Position numbers and translations under genes: made by a program. The notes under the pieces are model-generated. The model saw only the letters and a list, made by a program, of their open reading frames with translations. It did not search any database and had not been told where the DNA came from. A stretch of DNA of 64,000 nucleotides from Marivita sp. (lineage in GTDB: Bacteria; Pseudomonadota; Alphaproteobacteria; Rhodobacterales; Rhodobacteraceae). This document shows positions 55,154 through 63,856 of the stretch, piece by piece; positions within the stretch are counted from its first letter, which is position 1, and the number at the start of each line of letters is the position of its first letter. Location: assembly GCF_020055675.1 (NCBI RefSeq), contig NZ_JAIPUS010000001.1, positions 186,001-250,000 of the forward strand. The letters are read 5' to 3'.

Positions 55154-56215
55154 CTAGACTGCGGCGGGCTGGCCACGTCCGCCCATCACCATGTCCATGC
55201 TCATCCCGCCGATCCACATGCAAAAGAGCGCAAGCCAGGCGGTGCCTGCAAAGATCGACCCCCCGGTGACGCCCGCGCCAATGGCGCAGCCGCCGGCGAG
55301 CATGCCGCCAAACCCCATGAGCGCCGCGCCGATCATGGCATTGCGCATCGGAGTGGAGCCCTCAAAGCCCTGGAACTTCAGCTCACCCGCAAAAAATGCC
55401 GCAAGAAATGAGCCGATCACGACGCCGGGGACCAACCCGATGTCGAACTCCAGGATCGCGGAACGGTCCAGAAAAAACATCAGCGTATTGGCCGACGGGC
55501 CTGTAAAGGTCGCGCTTTCGATCTGGACCGGGTCGAACGACACCCGGCTCAGCGCGTAGGTGAAGGCCCAGCCAAGGGCGACGGCGAATCCGACGCCAGA
55601 GGCAAAGACCAGCCGCTGCCAGCCGATCTGGTTTCGGCGGGACAGGTCGAGCGCCAACAGCGCGACAGCAAGACCGAAGACAAGGCCGGACCCGTCGGGC
55701 AGCGACAGCGTCGTGAGCAAATCCATGTTGCGCCCGCCCGAGGTGATCCAGAGCGCCGCCAATTGATCGCGCAGCGGGGCGAGCCAGCCTGTCAGGCTCA
55801 TCTGCGCCACGACTGCAAAGATCAGCCCCGAAACGACAGACCGCAGGTTGCCGGTGGCCGCCAGCACCAGCAGGCGCCCCGAACACCCGCGTGCCAGAAC
55901 CATGCCCGCACCGAACATCAACCCGCCCAAGATGGCGCCTGACCAGCTTCCGGGGACCGCCATCATGCGGGCATCGGAGGTATTGATCAGGCCAAAATGC
56001 TGTGCGGCCTGCACCCAGACCACGGCGGTTGAAAAGGTCAGAAGCCAGACAGCCACCTTGTCCTGCATCCTGCCGCGGGCGAATTCGACCGCCGCCGCGC
56101 GCAGGCAGAACCGCGACCGTTGCGCCGCGATGCCGAAGGTGATGCCGGTCAGAAGGCCGAAAAGCGCCGCGGTTGGCGTTTCGCCGATACGATCCACGAG
56201 GGTGACAAGGTCCAT
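55154..56215 (-). CDS. YeeE/YedE (TsuA-like) sulfur-compound transporter
   Basis: Membrane protein of 353 residues with about nine to ten hydrophobic segments in two similar halves. The conserved cysteines that pass thiosulfate along the pore in TsuA are visible in QRSRFCLRAAA, VLARGCSGRLL and LAGGCAIGAGVTGGS. The gene is thus likely a thiosulfate or related sulfur importer. No TusA-like partner gene is adjacent. It is divergent from the MFS gene, and an FNR-like half-palindrome lies in the shared upstream region. Confidence 0.9.
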   Translation of the reverse strand: MDLVTLVDRIGETPTAALFGLLTGITFGIAAQRSRFCLRAAAVEFARGRMQDKVAVWLLTFSTAVVWVQAAQHFGLINTSDARMMAVPGSWSGAILGGLMFGAGMVLARGCSGRLLVLAATGNLRSVVSGLIFAVVAQMSLTGWLAPLRDQLAALWITSGGRNMDLLTTLSLPDGSGLVFGLAVALLALDLSRRNQIGWQRLVFASGVGFAVALGWAFTYALSRVSFDPVQIESATFTGPSANTLMFFLDRSAILEFDIGLVPGVVIGSFLAAFFAGELKFQGFEGSTPMRNAMIGAALMGFGGMLAGGCAIGAGVTGGSIFAGTAWLALFCMWIGGMSMDMVMGGRGQPAAV

Positions 56216-56275
56216 TCCGATCTCCGCGCTGCGACAGGGTTTGGTGATCTATGCGCCTTTGTGAATGTGATGGCC

Positions 56276-56289
56276 TTGATTTGGATCAG
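56276..56289. promoter_or_regulatory. Near-consensus FNR/FnrL-type box
   Basis: TTGAT-TTGG-ATCAG matches the Rhodobacterales FnrL pattern TTGAY-N4-RTCAA except for the last base. It lies 61 nt upstream of the YeeE-type gene start and 113 nt upstream of the MFS gene start, between the two divergent genes. By-eye match only. Confidence 0.35.
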
Positions 56290-56401
56290 ATCGGGCTTTG
56301 TTAACGAAATCGCAGGGGTCTTGCGTCAATCATGACCTGGGCGCCGGTTTGGCCTGCCTTGCCTCTCGCCAAAGCGGGCCGGCCAGCGTAAAGACGAAAG
56401 G

Positions 56402-57637
56402 ATGAAGCAGATTGTCCCACTTGCAAAGGCCCGCGCGCTGCCTCTTCACAGGCAGCCTGTGACGCTCCTGTTCCTGATGGCGATTGCGATGCCATTGTCG
56501 TTTGCGACATGGTCGGCGCTGCTCAATAACTTCGTGATCGAGGTTGCGCAGTTCGACGGGTCGGATATCGGCTGGTTGCATACGGTGCGGGAAATTCCCG
56601 GTTTTCTGGCCGTAGGCGTGATTGCCGTGATCCTGTTCGTACGCGAACAGACGCTTGCGATGATCTCGCTGGGGATGCTGGGCGTGGCGACTGCGCTGAC
56701 GGCCTATTTCCCGTCCATGGGCGGCTTGCTGTTCATCACGCTGATCAGTTCGATCGGCTTTCACTATTACGAAACGGTAAACCAATCCCTGCAACTGCAA
56801 TGGTTGCCGAAGGACCGCGCGCCGCAGATGCTTGGGCTGCTGGTCTCTGCCGCCTCGGCGGCGACGCTGGTCGCCTATGGGGTGATCGTCGTCACATGGC
56901 GCGCCTATGACCTGAGTTACGCTTTCGTCTACATGGTCTCCGGGGCATTGACCTTGGGAATCGTTGCCTATTGCGTGGTGATGATGCCGCATTTCGAAGC
57001 GCCGAACCCGCAGGTCAAGAAATTCGTCCTGCGCAAACGGTACTGGCTCTACTACGCGCTGCAGTTCATGTCCGGCGCGCGGCGGCAGATCTTTGTGGTC
57101 TTCGCAGCCTTCATGATGGTTGAGCGTTTCAGCCTTGACGTGGACCAGATCACCAAGCTGATGCTGGTGACGCTGGTTGCCAACATGGTTCTTGCCCCGG
57201 TGCTGGGACAGCTCGTTCACCGGTTCGGCGAACGCAACGCGATGGTGTTCGAATATATCGGCCTCATCCTCGTTTTCGTGGCCTATGGCGGCATCTACTG
57301 GTTCGGCTGGGGCGTGATGCTCGCGACGGCTCTATACATCGCCAACAACATCTTCTTTGCCTTGGCGCTGGCCTTGAAGACCTATTTCCAGAAGATCGCC
57401 GATCCGGGGGATATCGCGCCCACCGCGGCGGTTGCATTTACCATCAACCACATCGCGGCCGTGTTCCTGCCTGCCTTGCTTGGATATCTGTGGCTGGTCG
57501 CACCGGGGACGGTGTTCGCGCTGGCGGCGGGCATGGCGCTTGTGTCGCTGCTGCTGGCGCTGATTATCCCGCGGCATCCCGAACCGGGACACGAGACGGT
57601 GTTTTCGGCCTTTGCCCCGGCCGCCCCGGCGGAGTGA
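56402..57637 (+). CDS. MFS transporter
   Basis: Major facilitator superfamily carrier of 411 residues with twelve hydrophobic segments. After a short basic N-terminus the first helix is PVTLLFLMAIAMPLSFATW. Central and later helices include GLLFITLISSIGFHYYETVN and FTINHIAAVFLPALLGYLWL. Loop motif A is weak, so the subfamily is not certain and no substrate is proposed. ATG 56402 follows GAAAGG. prmA lies 63 nt downstream. Confidence 0.9.
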   Translation: MKQIVPLAKARALPLHRQPVTLLFLMAIAMPLSFATWSALLNNFVIEVAQFDGSDIGWLHTVREIPGFLAVGVIAVILFVREQTLAMISLGMLGVATALTAYFPSMGGLLFITLISSIGFHYYETVNQSLQLQWLPKDRAPQMLGLLVSAASAATLVAYGVIVVTWRAYDLSYAFVYMVSGALTLGIVAYCVVMMPHFEAPNPQVKKFVLRKRYWLYYALQFMSGARRQIFVVFAAFMMVERFSLDVDQITKLMLVTLVANMVLAPVLGQLVHRFGERNAMVFEYIGLILVFVAYGGIYWFGWGVMLATALYIANNIFFALALALKTYFQKIADPGDIAPTAAVAFTINHIAAVFLPALLGYLWLVAPGTVFALAAGMALVSLLLALIIPRHPEPGHETVFSAFAPAAPAE

Positions 57638-57700
57638 GCTTGCGGGACAGGGGGCTTCGTGGCAATGGACGGTAGCGCCACCCATTCAGGACCCGTTTTC

Positions 57701-58576
57701 ATGACAACCTATACCGCCTTCACCACACTGTCGGACAGGTCGCGTGCCGAAGCCTTGGGAGAGGCTTTGGACGCGCTCGAACCCGCGCCTTACGGCGTTG
57801 GCGTGTTCGAGATGGAGGATGGCTCCGGCATTTGGGAAGTGGGCGCCTATTTCATGGATGCGCCGGACGACGTGGCGCTGGCGTTGCTGGCGGCGGCGCA
57901 TGCGGCCAAGCCCTTTGCCGTGTCCGAAGTGCCCGACATAGACTGGGTTGCCAAGGTCCGGCGAGAATTGGTTCCGGTGCATGCGGGACGGTTCTATGTT
58001 TATGGCAGCCATGATGCGGACGGCGTGCCCGAGGGGGTGGAACCGCTTCTGATCGAGGCGGCCATGGCCTTTGGCACCGGGCACCACGGCACGACGCAGG
58101 GATGTCTGCGCGCGCTGGACCGGCTGATCGACGGCGGCGTGACCTGCCACAACGTGGCAGATATCGGCTGTGGCACCGCTGTGCTGGCAATGGCCTCTGC
58201 GCGGACCTGGCCAGAAACGGTCTTGGCCAGCGACATGGACGAGGTCGCGGTGGACGTGGCGCGGGCGAATGTCGCGGCGAACGGGCTGGAGGGCCGGGTT
58301 ACCTGCCTTGAGGCGCCGGGTTTTGAGCATGACCGATTGCATGCGGCGGCGCCGTTTGACCTTGTCTTCGCGAATATCCTGAAACAGCCGCTTATCGATC
58401 TGGCGCCGGATATGGCGGCGCATCTGGCGGCGGGCGGGTTCGTGATCCTGTCGGGCATCCTGAACGAACAGGGCGACGAGGTGGCCGAGGTTTATGCACG
58501 CAATGGCATCACTCCATGGCACCGGGAGGAGATTGGTGAATGGACGACGCTAACGCTGCAAAAAGGCGGGTCTTAG
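57701..58576 (+). CDS. prmA: Ribosomal protein L11 methyltransferase
   Basis: SAM-dependent enzyme that trimethylates ribosomal protein L11, 291 residues. The N-terminal L11-binding part is followed by the methyltransferase domain: AMAFGTGHHGTTQGCLRAL, motif I NVADIGCGTAVLAMASA, ASDMDEVAVDVARANV and the NIL motif DLVFANILKQPLIDLAPD. ATG 57701 (MTTYTAFTTL) is chosen, because a frame open upstream adds 14 residues unlike the family. Confidence 0.95.
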   Translation: MTTYTAFTTLSDRSRAEALGEALDALEPAPYGVGVFEMEDGSGIWEVGAYFMDAPDDVALALLAAAHAAKPFAVSEVPDIDWVAKVRRELVPVHAGRFYVYGSHDADGVPEGVEPLLIEAAMAFGTGHHGTTQGCLRALDRLIDGGVTCHNVADIGCGTAVLAMASARTWPETVLASDMDEVAVDVARANVAANGLEGRVTCLEAPGFEHDRLHAAAPFDLVFANILKQPLIDLAPDMAAHLAAGGFVILSGILNEQGDEVAEVYARNGITPWHREEIGEWTTLTLQKGGS

Positions 58577-58709
58577 AGCCGCCACATTTCCCCGTTTTTC
58601 TCAATTTTCGCCGCATTTACTGAAAATTTGCCACGGTTGCCCAAATCTTGCCATATTCCGCCCCTATCCCGAACACATCCGGTGGGGGCCGGAACAAAGG
58701 CTGCTTCAC

Positions 58710-59057
58710 ATGACCAACCAACAGGACATGTTCGACGAACGGTACCGCAAGGTGCTGAAGCGCCACCGCCAATTGTCGCGTGGCTACGTCACAAAATTGC
58801 AAAAGAACGGTGTGATCTCGCACCACCCGATCGGCCAGGTCCGCGAGCGGATGTCGCTGTCCATGCTGCTGATCCCGCTGGCCGTGCTGTTTGTCCTCAA
58901 GGCATGCGTCGTCACGGTCATGGGCCCGTCGCCCTATGCGCAGCAGGTCGAGACGCTGCGCCAGGGCGGCTTTCTGGAACAGGTGGGCGCCGTGCTCATG
59001 CAGATGGACCCGATCACGCGGGGGCTGTCGACCATCATGGGATCGATCATCGGCTGA
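58710..59057 (+). CDS. Conserved hypothetical single-pass membrane protein
   Basis: 115 residues. A basic, soluble N-terminus (MFDERYRKVLKRHRQLSRGY, VTKLQKNGVISHHPIG) is followed by one hydrophobic segment (LSMLLIPLAVLFVLKACVV) and a short C-terminal helix (ETLRQGGFLEQVGAVLMQMD). Proteins of this shape recur as unnamed genes in Rhodobacterales, and no function is known to me. A strong bidirectional terminator lies 31 nt after the stop. Confidence 0.8.
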   Translation: MTNQQDMFDERYRKVLKRHRQLSRGYVTKLQKNGVISHHPIGQVRERMSLSMLLIPLAVLFVLKACVVTVMGPSPYAQQVETLRQGGFLEQVGAVLMQMDPITRGLSTIMGSIIG

Positions 59058-59088
59058 GCGCCGTTTGTCCTGATCTTGCTTGCACATG

Positions 59089-59123
59089 AAAAAGCCGTGT
59101 CAGCGGGGCTGGCACGGCTTTTT
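59089..59123. terminator. Bidirectional rho-independent terminator
   Basis: AAAAAGCCGTG at the left arm pairs with CACGGCTTTTT at the right arm, with further pairing toward a 5-nt loop (CGGGG). The flanking A and T runs make it work for both the small membrane-protein gene (plus) and the DUF1127 gene (minus). Confidence 0.9.
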
Positions 59124-59143
59124 CGCGTTCGGGGTGACCGGCC

Positions 59144-59335
59144 CTAGAGAGCGTCGACATCGCCGCGGGTCAGTCCGATATCGTCGAGTTCACGATCGGT
59201 CAGTTTGCTCAGCGTCTTGCGCGCCATGCGTGTGTCATTCCACGCTGAGACCGCCGCGATCAGCGTCGTTGCGAAAGCGCCGAAGCCTTTGTGGCCAGCA
59301 GCGTAGGTGGGGCGGGATGTGTCAAATGCGGCCAT
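59144..59335 (-). CDS. DUF1127 domain small protein
   Basis: 63 residues, ending in the DUF1127 helix pair ARKTLSKLTDRELDDIGLTR followed by GDVDAL. In alphaproteobacteria, small Arg-rich DUF1127 proteins bind RNA and influence small-RNA turnover and phosphate metabolism. This one has a longer hydrophobic middle (GAFATTLIAAVSAW). ATG 59335 is used. It is convergent with the small membrane-protein gene and divergent from ruvC. Confidence 0.9.
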   Translation of the reverse strand: MAAFDTSRPTYAAGHKGFGAFATTLIAAVSAWNDTRMARKTLSKLTDRELDDIGLTRGDVDAL

Positions 59336-59650
59336 TGCAGTGTTCCTTGAATCGGGGCGGCGTTTTGTCCTGTAAGGCGCAGGTAATCGCCGAATTTTGC
59401 GTTCACAATTGTCCTTTTTGCATGGAATTCATGCAGTTTGTGCATGGCTGCGATTTTGGGATAATCCCTTGGAAAAACTAGATAAAAAACGACATGTGCG
59501 CTGTCGTTTTTGCGACATCCTAACGCTTTTGCGACAGCCCGCGCGCCGTTTTCGACATTCGGTCAAATCCGGGTAACTTGTTTTGAATGCTTGGCGTTTG
59601 TTCGCCTTTCGTGCTAACCGTGATGCAAAAGCAACAAGGGCGCGAGCAGA
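59336..59650. other. AT-rich divergent region upstream of ruvC with CGACA motif array
   Basis: 315 nt without a gene. It contains a perfect 10-bp palindrome (AAAAACGACA / TGTCGTTTTT, 59485-59511) and further CGACA motifs at 59513-59517, 59532-59536 and 59553-59557, each after a T-run and about 20 bp apart. It may hold the ruvCAB promoter and operator, or the palindrome may act as a terminator. No LexA box was seen. Confidence 0.55.
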
Positions 59651-60139
59651 ATGCGAGTTTTGGGGATTGATCCGGGTTTGCGCTTTCTTGGCTGGGGCGT
59701 GATCGAGGCCGAGGGCAGCCGGCTGCGACATGTCGCGAACGGTGTCTGCCTGTCGGGAGACGGCGCGCTGGCGTCGCGTTTGCTGGTATTGCACAGCGCC
59801 CTGACCGAGGTTTTCGCGCGGTTCGCGCCCGACACGGTTGCGATTGAAAAGACCTTCGTGAACAAGGACGCGGTGGGTACGCTGAAGCTGGGCCAGGCGC
59901 GCGGGGTTGCATTGCTGGTGCCCGCGCAATTTGGACTGGACATCGGGGAATACGCGCCGAATTCGGTGAAAAAGACCGTGGTCGGTGTCGGGCACGCGGA
60001 CAAGGGCCAGGTTGAGCACATGGTGAAGATGCAGTTGCCGGGAGCACAGATCAACGGGTCGGATGCCGCCGACGCGCTGGCCATCGCGATCTGCCACGCG
60101 CATCACATGACCGGGCCGGGGATGAGGATGCGCGCATGA
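59651..60139 (+). CDS. ruvC: Holliday junction resolvase RuvC
   Basis: Endonuclease that resolves Holliday junctions, 162 residues. The acidic active site is readable: Asp7 in [15 protein letters not shown], Glu in [23 protein letters not shown] (read as two parts), and the two C-terminal Asp in [18 protein letters not shown]. It starts the ruvCAB operon at ATG 59651, and its stop overlaps the ruvA start by 4 nt (ATGA). Confidence 0.98.
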   Translation: MRVLGIDPGLRFLGWGVIEAEGSRLRHVANGVCLSGDGALASRLLVLHSALTEVFARFAPDTVAIEKTFVNKDAVGTLKLGQARGVALLVPAQFGLDIGEYAPNSVKKTVVGVGHADKGQVEHMVKMQLPGAQINGSDAADALAIAICHAHHMTGPGMRMRA

Positions 60140-60807
60140 TCGGGCGGCTGGCCGGACGGATCGAATACAAGACCGAAGATCACCTTCTGATCGACGTGCG
60201 GGGCGTCGGCTATGTCGTCTATTGCTCGGACCGGGTGCTGTCGCAGATCGGCCGGCCGGGTGAGGCCGTGGCGCTTTATACCGATCTTCTTGTGCGCGAA
60301 GACCTGTTGCAATTGTTCGGCTTTCCGACATTGGTTGAAAAGGAATGGCACCGCTTGCTCATGTCCGTGCAAGGCGTTGGAGCGAAGGCATCGCTTGCCA
60401 TTCTGGGCGCGCTTGGCCCCGATGGCGTCAGCCGCGCGATCGCGCTGGGAGACTGGAATTCGGTCAAAGTGGCCAAGGGGATCGGCCCGAAGACCGCGCA
60501 GCGCGTGGTGAACGAGTTGAAGGACAAGGCGCCGAACGTGATGGCCATGGGCGGCGGGCCGCCCATTTCCGCGACACCTGTCGATGCGGATGCGGTGATC
60601 GAGCCGGTTGATGCCAGAGCCCCGGCGCAGCCGGCACCCGCGCCCTCTGCCTCGGCGCAGGCGGAGGCGTTGTCGGCGCTGGCCAACCTAGGCTATGCCC
60701 CGGGTGAGGCGGCAGGCGCGGTGGCGCGGGCGGCGGATGACACGCCAGAGGCGGCAACATCCGATCTGATCCGCGCGGCATTGAAACTCCTGGCACCGAA
60801 AGGGTAG
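60136..60807 (+). CDS. ruvA: Holliday junction DNA helicase subunit RuvA
   Basis: Junction-binding tetramer subunit, 223 residues. The OB-fold N-terminus is [20 protein letters not shown]. Tandem helix-hairpin-helix motifs include [20 protein letters not shown] and [18 protein letters not shown]. An Ala/Pro-rich linker ([20 protein letters not shown]) leads to the C-terminal RuvB-binding domain ([20 protein letters not shown]). It targets RuvB to junctions for branch migration. Confidence 0.97.
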   Translation: MIGRLAGRIEYKTEDHLLIDVRGVGYVVYCSDRVLSQIGRPGEAVALYTDLLVREDLLQLFGFPTLVEKEWHRLLMSVQGVGAKASLAILGALGPDGVSRAIALGDWNSVKVAKGIGPKTAQRVVNELKDKAPNVMAMGGGPPISATPVDADAVIEPVDARAPAQPAPAPSASAQAEALSALANLGYAPGEAAGAVARAADDTPEAATSDLIRAALKLLAPKG

Positions 60808-60893
60808 CGCGATGAAGCTGCTCATTGGGCCTTGCGGGCCGCTTTGCAATCTGGTCCCAGCGACGAAAGCCCGGACGGGTATGGAGGCTGAAC

Positions 60894-61922
60894 ATGTCGT
60901 CTGATCCGATCGTGCGTGCCGATGAATTGCCCGAGGACCGGGACCGCGCGCTCAGGCCTCAGATGCTGGACGACTTTGTCGGTCAGGCCGAGGCGCGGGC
61001 AAACCTGCGGGTGTTCATCCAGTCGGCCCGCCAACGCGGTGAGGCGATGGATCACACGCTGTTTCATGGCCCGCCCGGACTGGGCAAGACGACGCTGGCG
61101 CAGATCATGGCCCGCGAACTGGGTGTCGGATTTCGCATGACCTCGGGGCCCGTGCTGGCCAAGGCGGGGGACCTGGCGGCGATCCTGACCAATCTCGAGG
61201 CGCGCGATGTGCTTTTCATTGACGAGATTCACCGGCTCAACCCGGCGGTGGAAGAGGTGCTTTACCCGGCGCTGGAAGATTACGAGCTTGACCTCGTGAT
61301 CGGAGAGGGGCCGGCGGCGCGGACCGTCCGCATCGAGTTGCAACCCTTTACGCTGATCGGGGCCACCACGCGGCTGGGTCTGTTGACCACGCCGCTGCGC
61401 GATCGCTTCGGCATTCCGACGCGGCTGAATTTCTATACCGAGGACGAGTTGCACATGATCGTCACGCGCAACGCGGCAAAGCTTGGTGTGCAATCGGCCC
61501 CCGAGGGCGCGCGCGAGATCGCGCGGCGGTCCCGCGGCACGCCGCGGATTGCCGGACGCCTGTTGCGGCGGGTTGTCGATTTTGCCGTTGTCGAGGGCGA
61601 TGGCATCGTCACCAAGGCGCTTGCCGACGGCGCGCTGACGCGGCTGGGTGTCGACGGTCTTGGCCTTGATGGTGCGGATCTGCGGTATCTGCGGCTGATC
61701 GCCGAGAATTACCAGGGCGGACCCGTGGGGATCGAGACCTTGTCGGCGGCGCTTTCGGAAAGTCGCGATGCGCTGGAAGAGGTGATCGAACCCTACCTGT
61801 TGCAGCAGGGTCTGATCCAGCGCACGCCGCGCGGGCGAATGCTGGCCCAGAAGGGCTGGAGCCAACTGGGGTTGCCGGCCCCGCGCATGCCGGGCCAGTC
61901 GGATTTATTCGGGTCTGACTGA
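60894..61922 (+). CDS. ruvB: Holliday junction branch migration ATPase RuvB
   Basis: AAA+ motor of 342 residues. It has Walker [18 protein letters not shown], Walker [21 protein letters not shown], sensor [19 protein letters not shown] and the C-terminal winged helix ([20 protein letters not shown]). ATG 60894 has GGAGG 7 nt upstream inside the sequence ATGGAGGCTGAACATG. The frame open from 60825 lacks family similarity. It is third in the ruvCAB operon. Confidence 0.97.
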   Translation: MSSDPIVRADELPEDRDRALRPQMLDDFVGQAEARANLRVFIQSARQRGEAMDHTLFHGPPGLGKTTLAQIMARELGVGFRMTSGPVLAKAGDLAAILTNLEARDVLFIDEIHRLNPAVEEVLYPALEDYELDLVIGEGPAARTVRIELQPFTLIGATTRLGLLTTPLRDRFGIPTRLNFYTEDELHMIVTRNAAKLGVQSAPEGAREIARRSRGTPRIAGRLLRRVVDFAVVEGDGIVTKALADGALTRLGVDGLGLDGADLRYLRLIAENYQGGPVGIETLSAALSESRDALEEVIEPYLLQQGLIQRTPRGRMLAQKGWSQLGLPAPRMPGQSDLFGSD

Positions 61923-62011
61923 GGTTTCGGCCTGACTTGCCCGCCGGTGCGGCCTGTGACAAGGATCGATTTGCATGTTTGGAAAGCGAAGACGCAAGGG
62001 GGCGGGGCCTG

Positions 62012-62647
62012 ATGATGGACGCGGCCGAGGTTGAGCGGTTTTTCACGCGATCTGACGGGACGTATCTTTTTGCCCGCTGGGGGCGACCGATCGCCCCCGT
62101 CGTGTTCGGCGTCGACACCGCGACGCTTGATATCGTGAAGGGCGCGTTCGAGGCAGTGTGCCAGATGGCCGGCCACCAGATGGCCGAGACTGATCCGGAG
62201 CTTGGCGCCAATGTGATGGTGTTTTTCATCCGCGCCTGGGACGAGCTTTTGGAGGTGCCGGACCTGGACCGGTTGATCGACGGGCTGGTGCCCCTTGTCG
62301 ACAGGCTGTGCGAGGCCGAAGCGAACCAGTACAGGGTGTTTCGCTTTGACGCCTCCGGGGCAATCAAGGCGTGTTTCGTGTTCCTGCGCATGGATGACGT
62401 GATGTCGGCCCAGCCCGCCGACGCCCTTGCGCTGGGCCAGGTGGTTCAGTCGATCGTGCTTTGGTCCGACCTGGCATTCACGGAGCGTGCGCCGCTGGGA
62501 GACCTTGGCGACGGGCGCATTGTGCTCAGGCCCGAGATCGGGGCGCTGGTGCGCGCGGGGTACGATCCGGTGATGCCGGCGGTGGCGCGCGACCCGGCGC
62601 ATGCGCTGCGTTTGGCGGCGCGGATGCAGATGGCGCAGGGGAATTAG
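62012..62647 (+). CDS. Conserved hypothetical protein, start region possibly frameshifted
   Basis: About 211 residues from ATG 62012 (MMDAAEVERFFTRSDGTYLF). The body is well formed (WGRPIAPVVFGVDTATLDIV, GANVMVFFIRAWDELLEVPD, ANQYRVFRFDASGAIKACFV) and resembles unnamed proteins found beside ruvB and ybgC in Rhodobacterales. I know of no function. Just upstream in another frame, ATG 61976 reads MFGKRRRKGAGPDD, which looks like the natural N-terminus. A one-base shift near 62010 would join them. So either the gene starts at 62012 or it has a frameshift there. Confidence 0.8.
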   Translation: MMDAAEVERFFTRSDGTYLFARWGRPIAPVVFGVDTATLDIVKGAFEAVCQMAGHQMAETDPELGANVMVFFIRAWDELLEVPDLDRLIDGLVPLVDRLCEAEANQYRVFRFDASGAIKACFVFLRMDDVMSAQPADALALGQVVQSIVLWSDLAFTERAPLGDLGDGRIVLRPEIGALVRAGYDPVMPAVARDPAHALRLAARMQMAQGN

Positions 62648-62650
62648 GGA

Positions 62651-63064
62651 ATGGTTCACAGGTTTCCGGTACGGGTCTACTACGAGGACACCGACATGGG
62701 AGGGATCGTTTATTACGCGAACTACCTGCGCTTCATCGAACGCGCGCGATCGGATTGGGTTCGGTCGCTGGGGATCGACCAAAACGCCATGCGGGACGAG
62801 GACGGGATCGTGTTCGCGGTTCGGCGTGTCGAGGCGGATTACCTGTTGCCGGCGAAATTCGACGACGACCTTTTGGTGCGCACCAGGCTGATCACCGTCA
62901 CGGGGGCGCGTCTGATCATGGCGCAAGAGGTTCTGCGCGACGATGCGCTGCTCTTTCAGGCCGAGGTGACGGTCGTATGTGTGGGCGAGGGCGGTGCGCC
63001 GGCACGGCTTCCGGCGAATATCCGCCGTCAGCTTCACGAACTTCGGGGAATTAGCGCGTTCTGA
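62651..63064 (+). CDS. ybgC: Tol-Pal system-associated acyl-CoA thioesterase
   Basis: Hotdog-fold thioesterase of 137 residues. The YbgC signature YYEDTDMGGIVYYANYLRFI includes the catalytic Asp, and the dimer motif ARSDWVRSLGID follows. It belongs to the tol-pal cluster and precedes tolQ by 93 nt. The start ATG 62651 is 3 nt after the upstream stop. It probably hydrolyses acyl-CoA or acyl carrier thioesters linked to envelope lipids. Confidence 0.95.
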   Translation: MVHRFPVRVYYEDTDMGGIVYYANYLRFIERARSDWVRSLGIDQNAMRDEDGIVFAVRRVEADYLLPAKFDDDLLVRTRLITVTGARLIMAQEVLRDDALLFQAEVTVVCVGEGGAPARLPANIRRQLHELRGISAF

Positions 63065-63157
63065 CGCCATTGTGTTGGCGTTTCCCCTGCAACTGCGGTA
63101 TTGATGCTGGTAATCAGAGCCCGGCAAATTGGGGCCAATCGGCTAAAGAGCAGGCAG

Positions 63158-63853
63158 ATGGAAGCAGAAACACTCGCGTTGGCGCAGGAGATTGATTTCT
63201 CCATGTGGGGGCTGTTCGCACGCGCGACGCTGACCGTGAAACTTGTCATGGTGTTGTTGATTGTCGCGTCCTTCTGGGCGTGGGCGATCATCTTTGAAAA
63301 GCTGATCGCGTATCGCAAGGCGCGCACCGAGGCGGCAGAGTTCGACCGGGCCTTCTGGTCGGGCGAGCCTCTGGACGAATTGTTCGACCAGATCGGACCG
63401 GACCCGGATGGGCGCGCCCAACGGGTGTTTGCCGCCGGCATGACCGAATGGCGCCGGTCGCATCGGAGCGATGGCGGGTTGATCGCCGGGGCACATGCCC
63501 GGATCGACCGGTCGATGGACGTGGCGATCCAGAAAGAGGCAGACGCGCTGCAACGCAACCTTGGGGTTTTGGCCACGGTGGGGTCGGTGGCGCCCTTCGT
63601 CGGGCTTTTCGGCACGGTGTGGGGGATCATGCACGCCTTTGTCGAGATCGCGCAGCAGCAGAACACGTCGCTTGTGGTCGTTGCGCCGGGCATTGCGGAG
63701 GCGCTTCTGGCGACGGGGCTTGGCCTGCTGGCTGCGATCCCGGCGGTGGTGTTCTACAACAAGCTCTCGGCAGACAGCGACCGGATCCTGGCGCGCTACG
63801 AATCCTTTGCCGACGAGTTCTCGACCATCCTCAGCCGCCAGTTGGACAGCTGA
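63158..63853 (+). CDS. tolQ: Tol-Pal system proton channel subunit TolQ
   Basis: Inner-membrane motor subunit of the Tol-Pal envelope constriction system, 231 residues. The first helix is LVMVLLIVASFWAWAIIFEK. The paired helices characteristic of MotA/TolQ/ExbB are LATVGSVAPFVGLFGTVWGI and GIAEALLATGLGLLAAIPAV. The start ATG 63158 (MEAETLALAQEIDFSMW) has AAAGAGCAGG upstream. tolR begins 4 nt after the stop. Confidence 0.97.
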   Translation: MEAETLALAQEIDFSMWGLFARATLTVKLVMVLLIVASFWAWAIIFEKLIAYRKARTEAAEFDRAFWSGEPLDELFDQIGPDPDGRAQRVFAAGMTEWRRSHRSDGGLIAGAHARIDRSMDVAIQKEADALQRNLGVLATVGSVAPFVGLFGTVWGIMHAFVEIAQQQNTSLVVVAPGIAEALLATGLGLLAAIPAVVFYNKLSADSDRILARYESFADEFSTILSRQLDS

Positions 63854-63856
63854 GAC

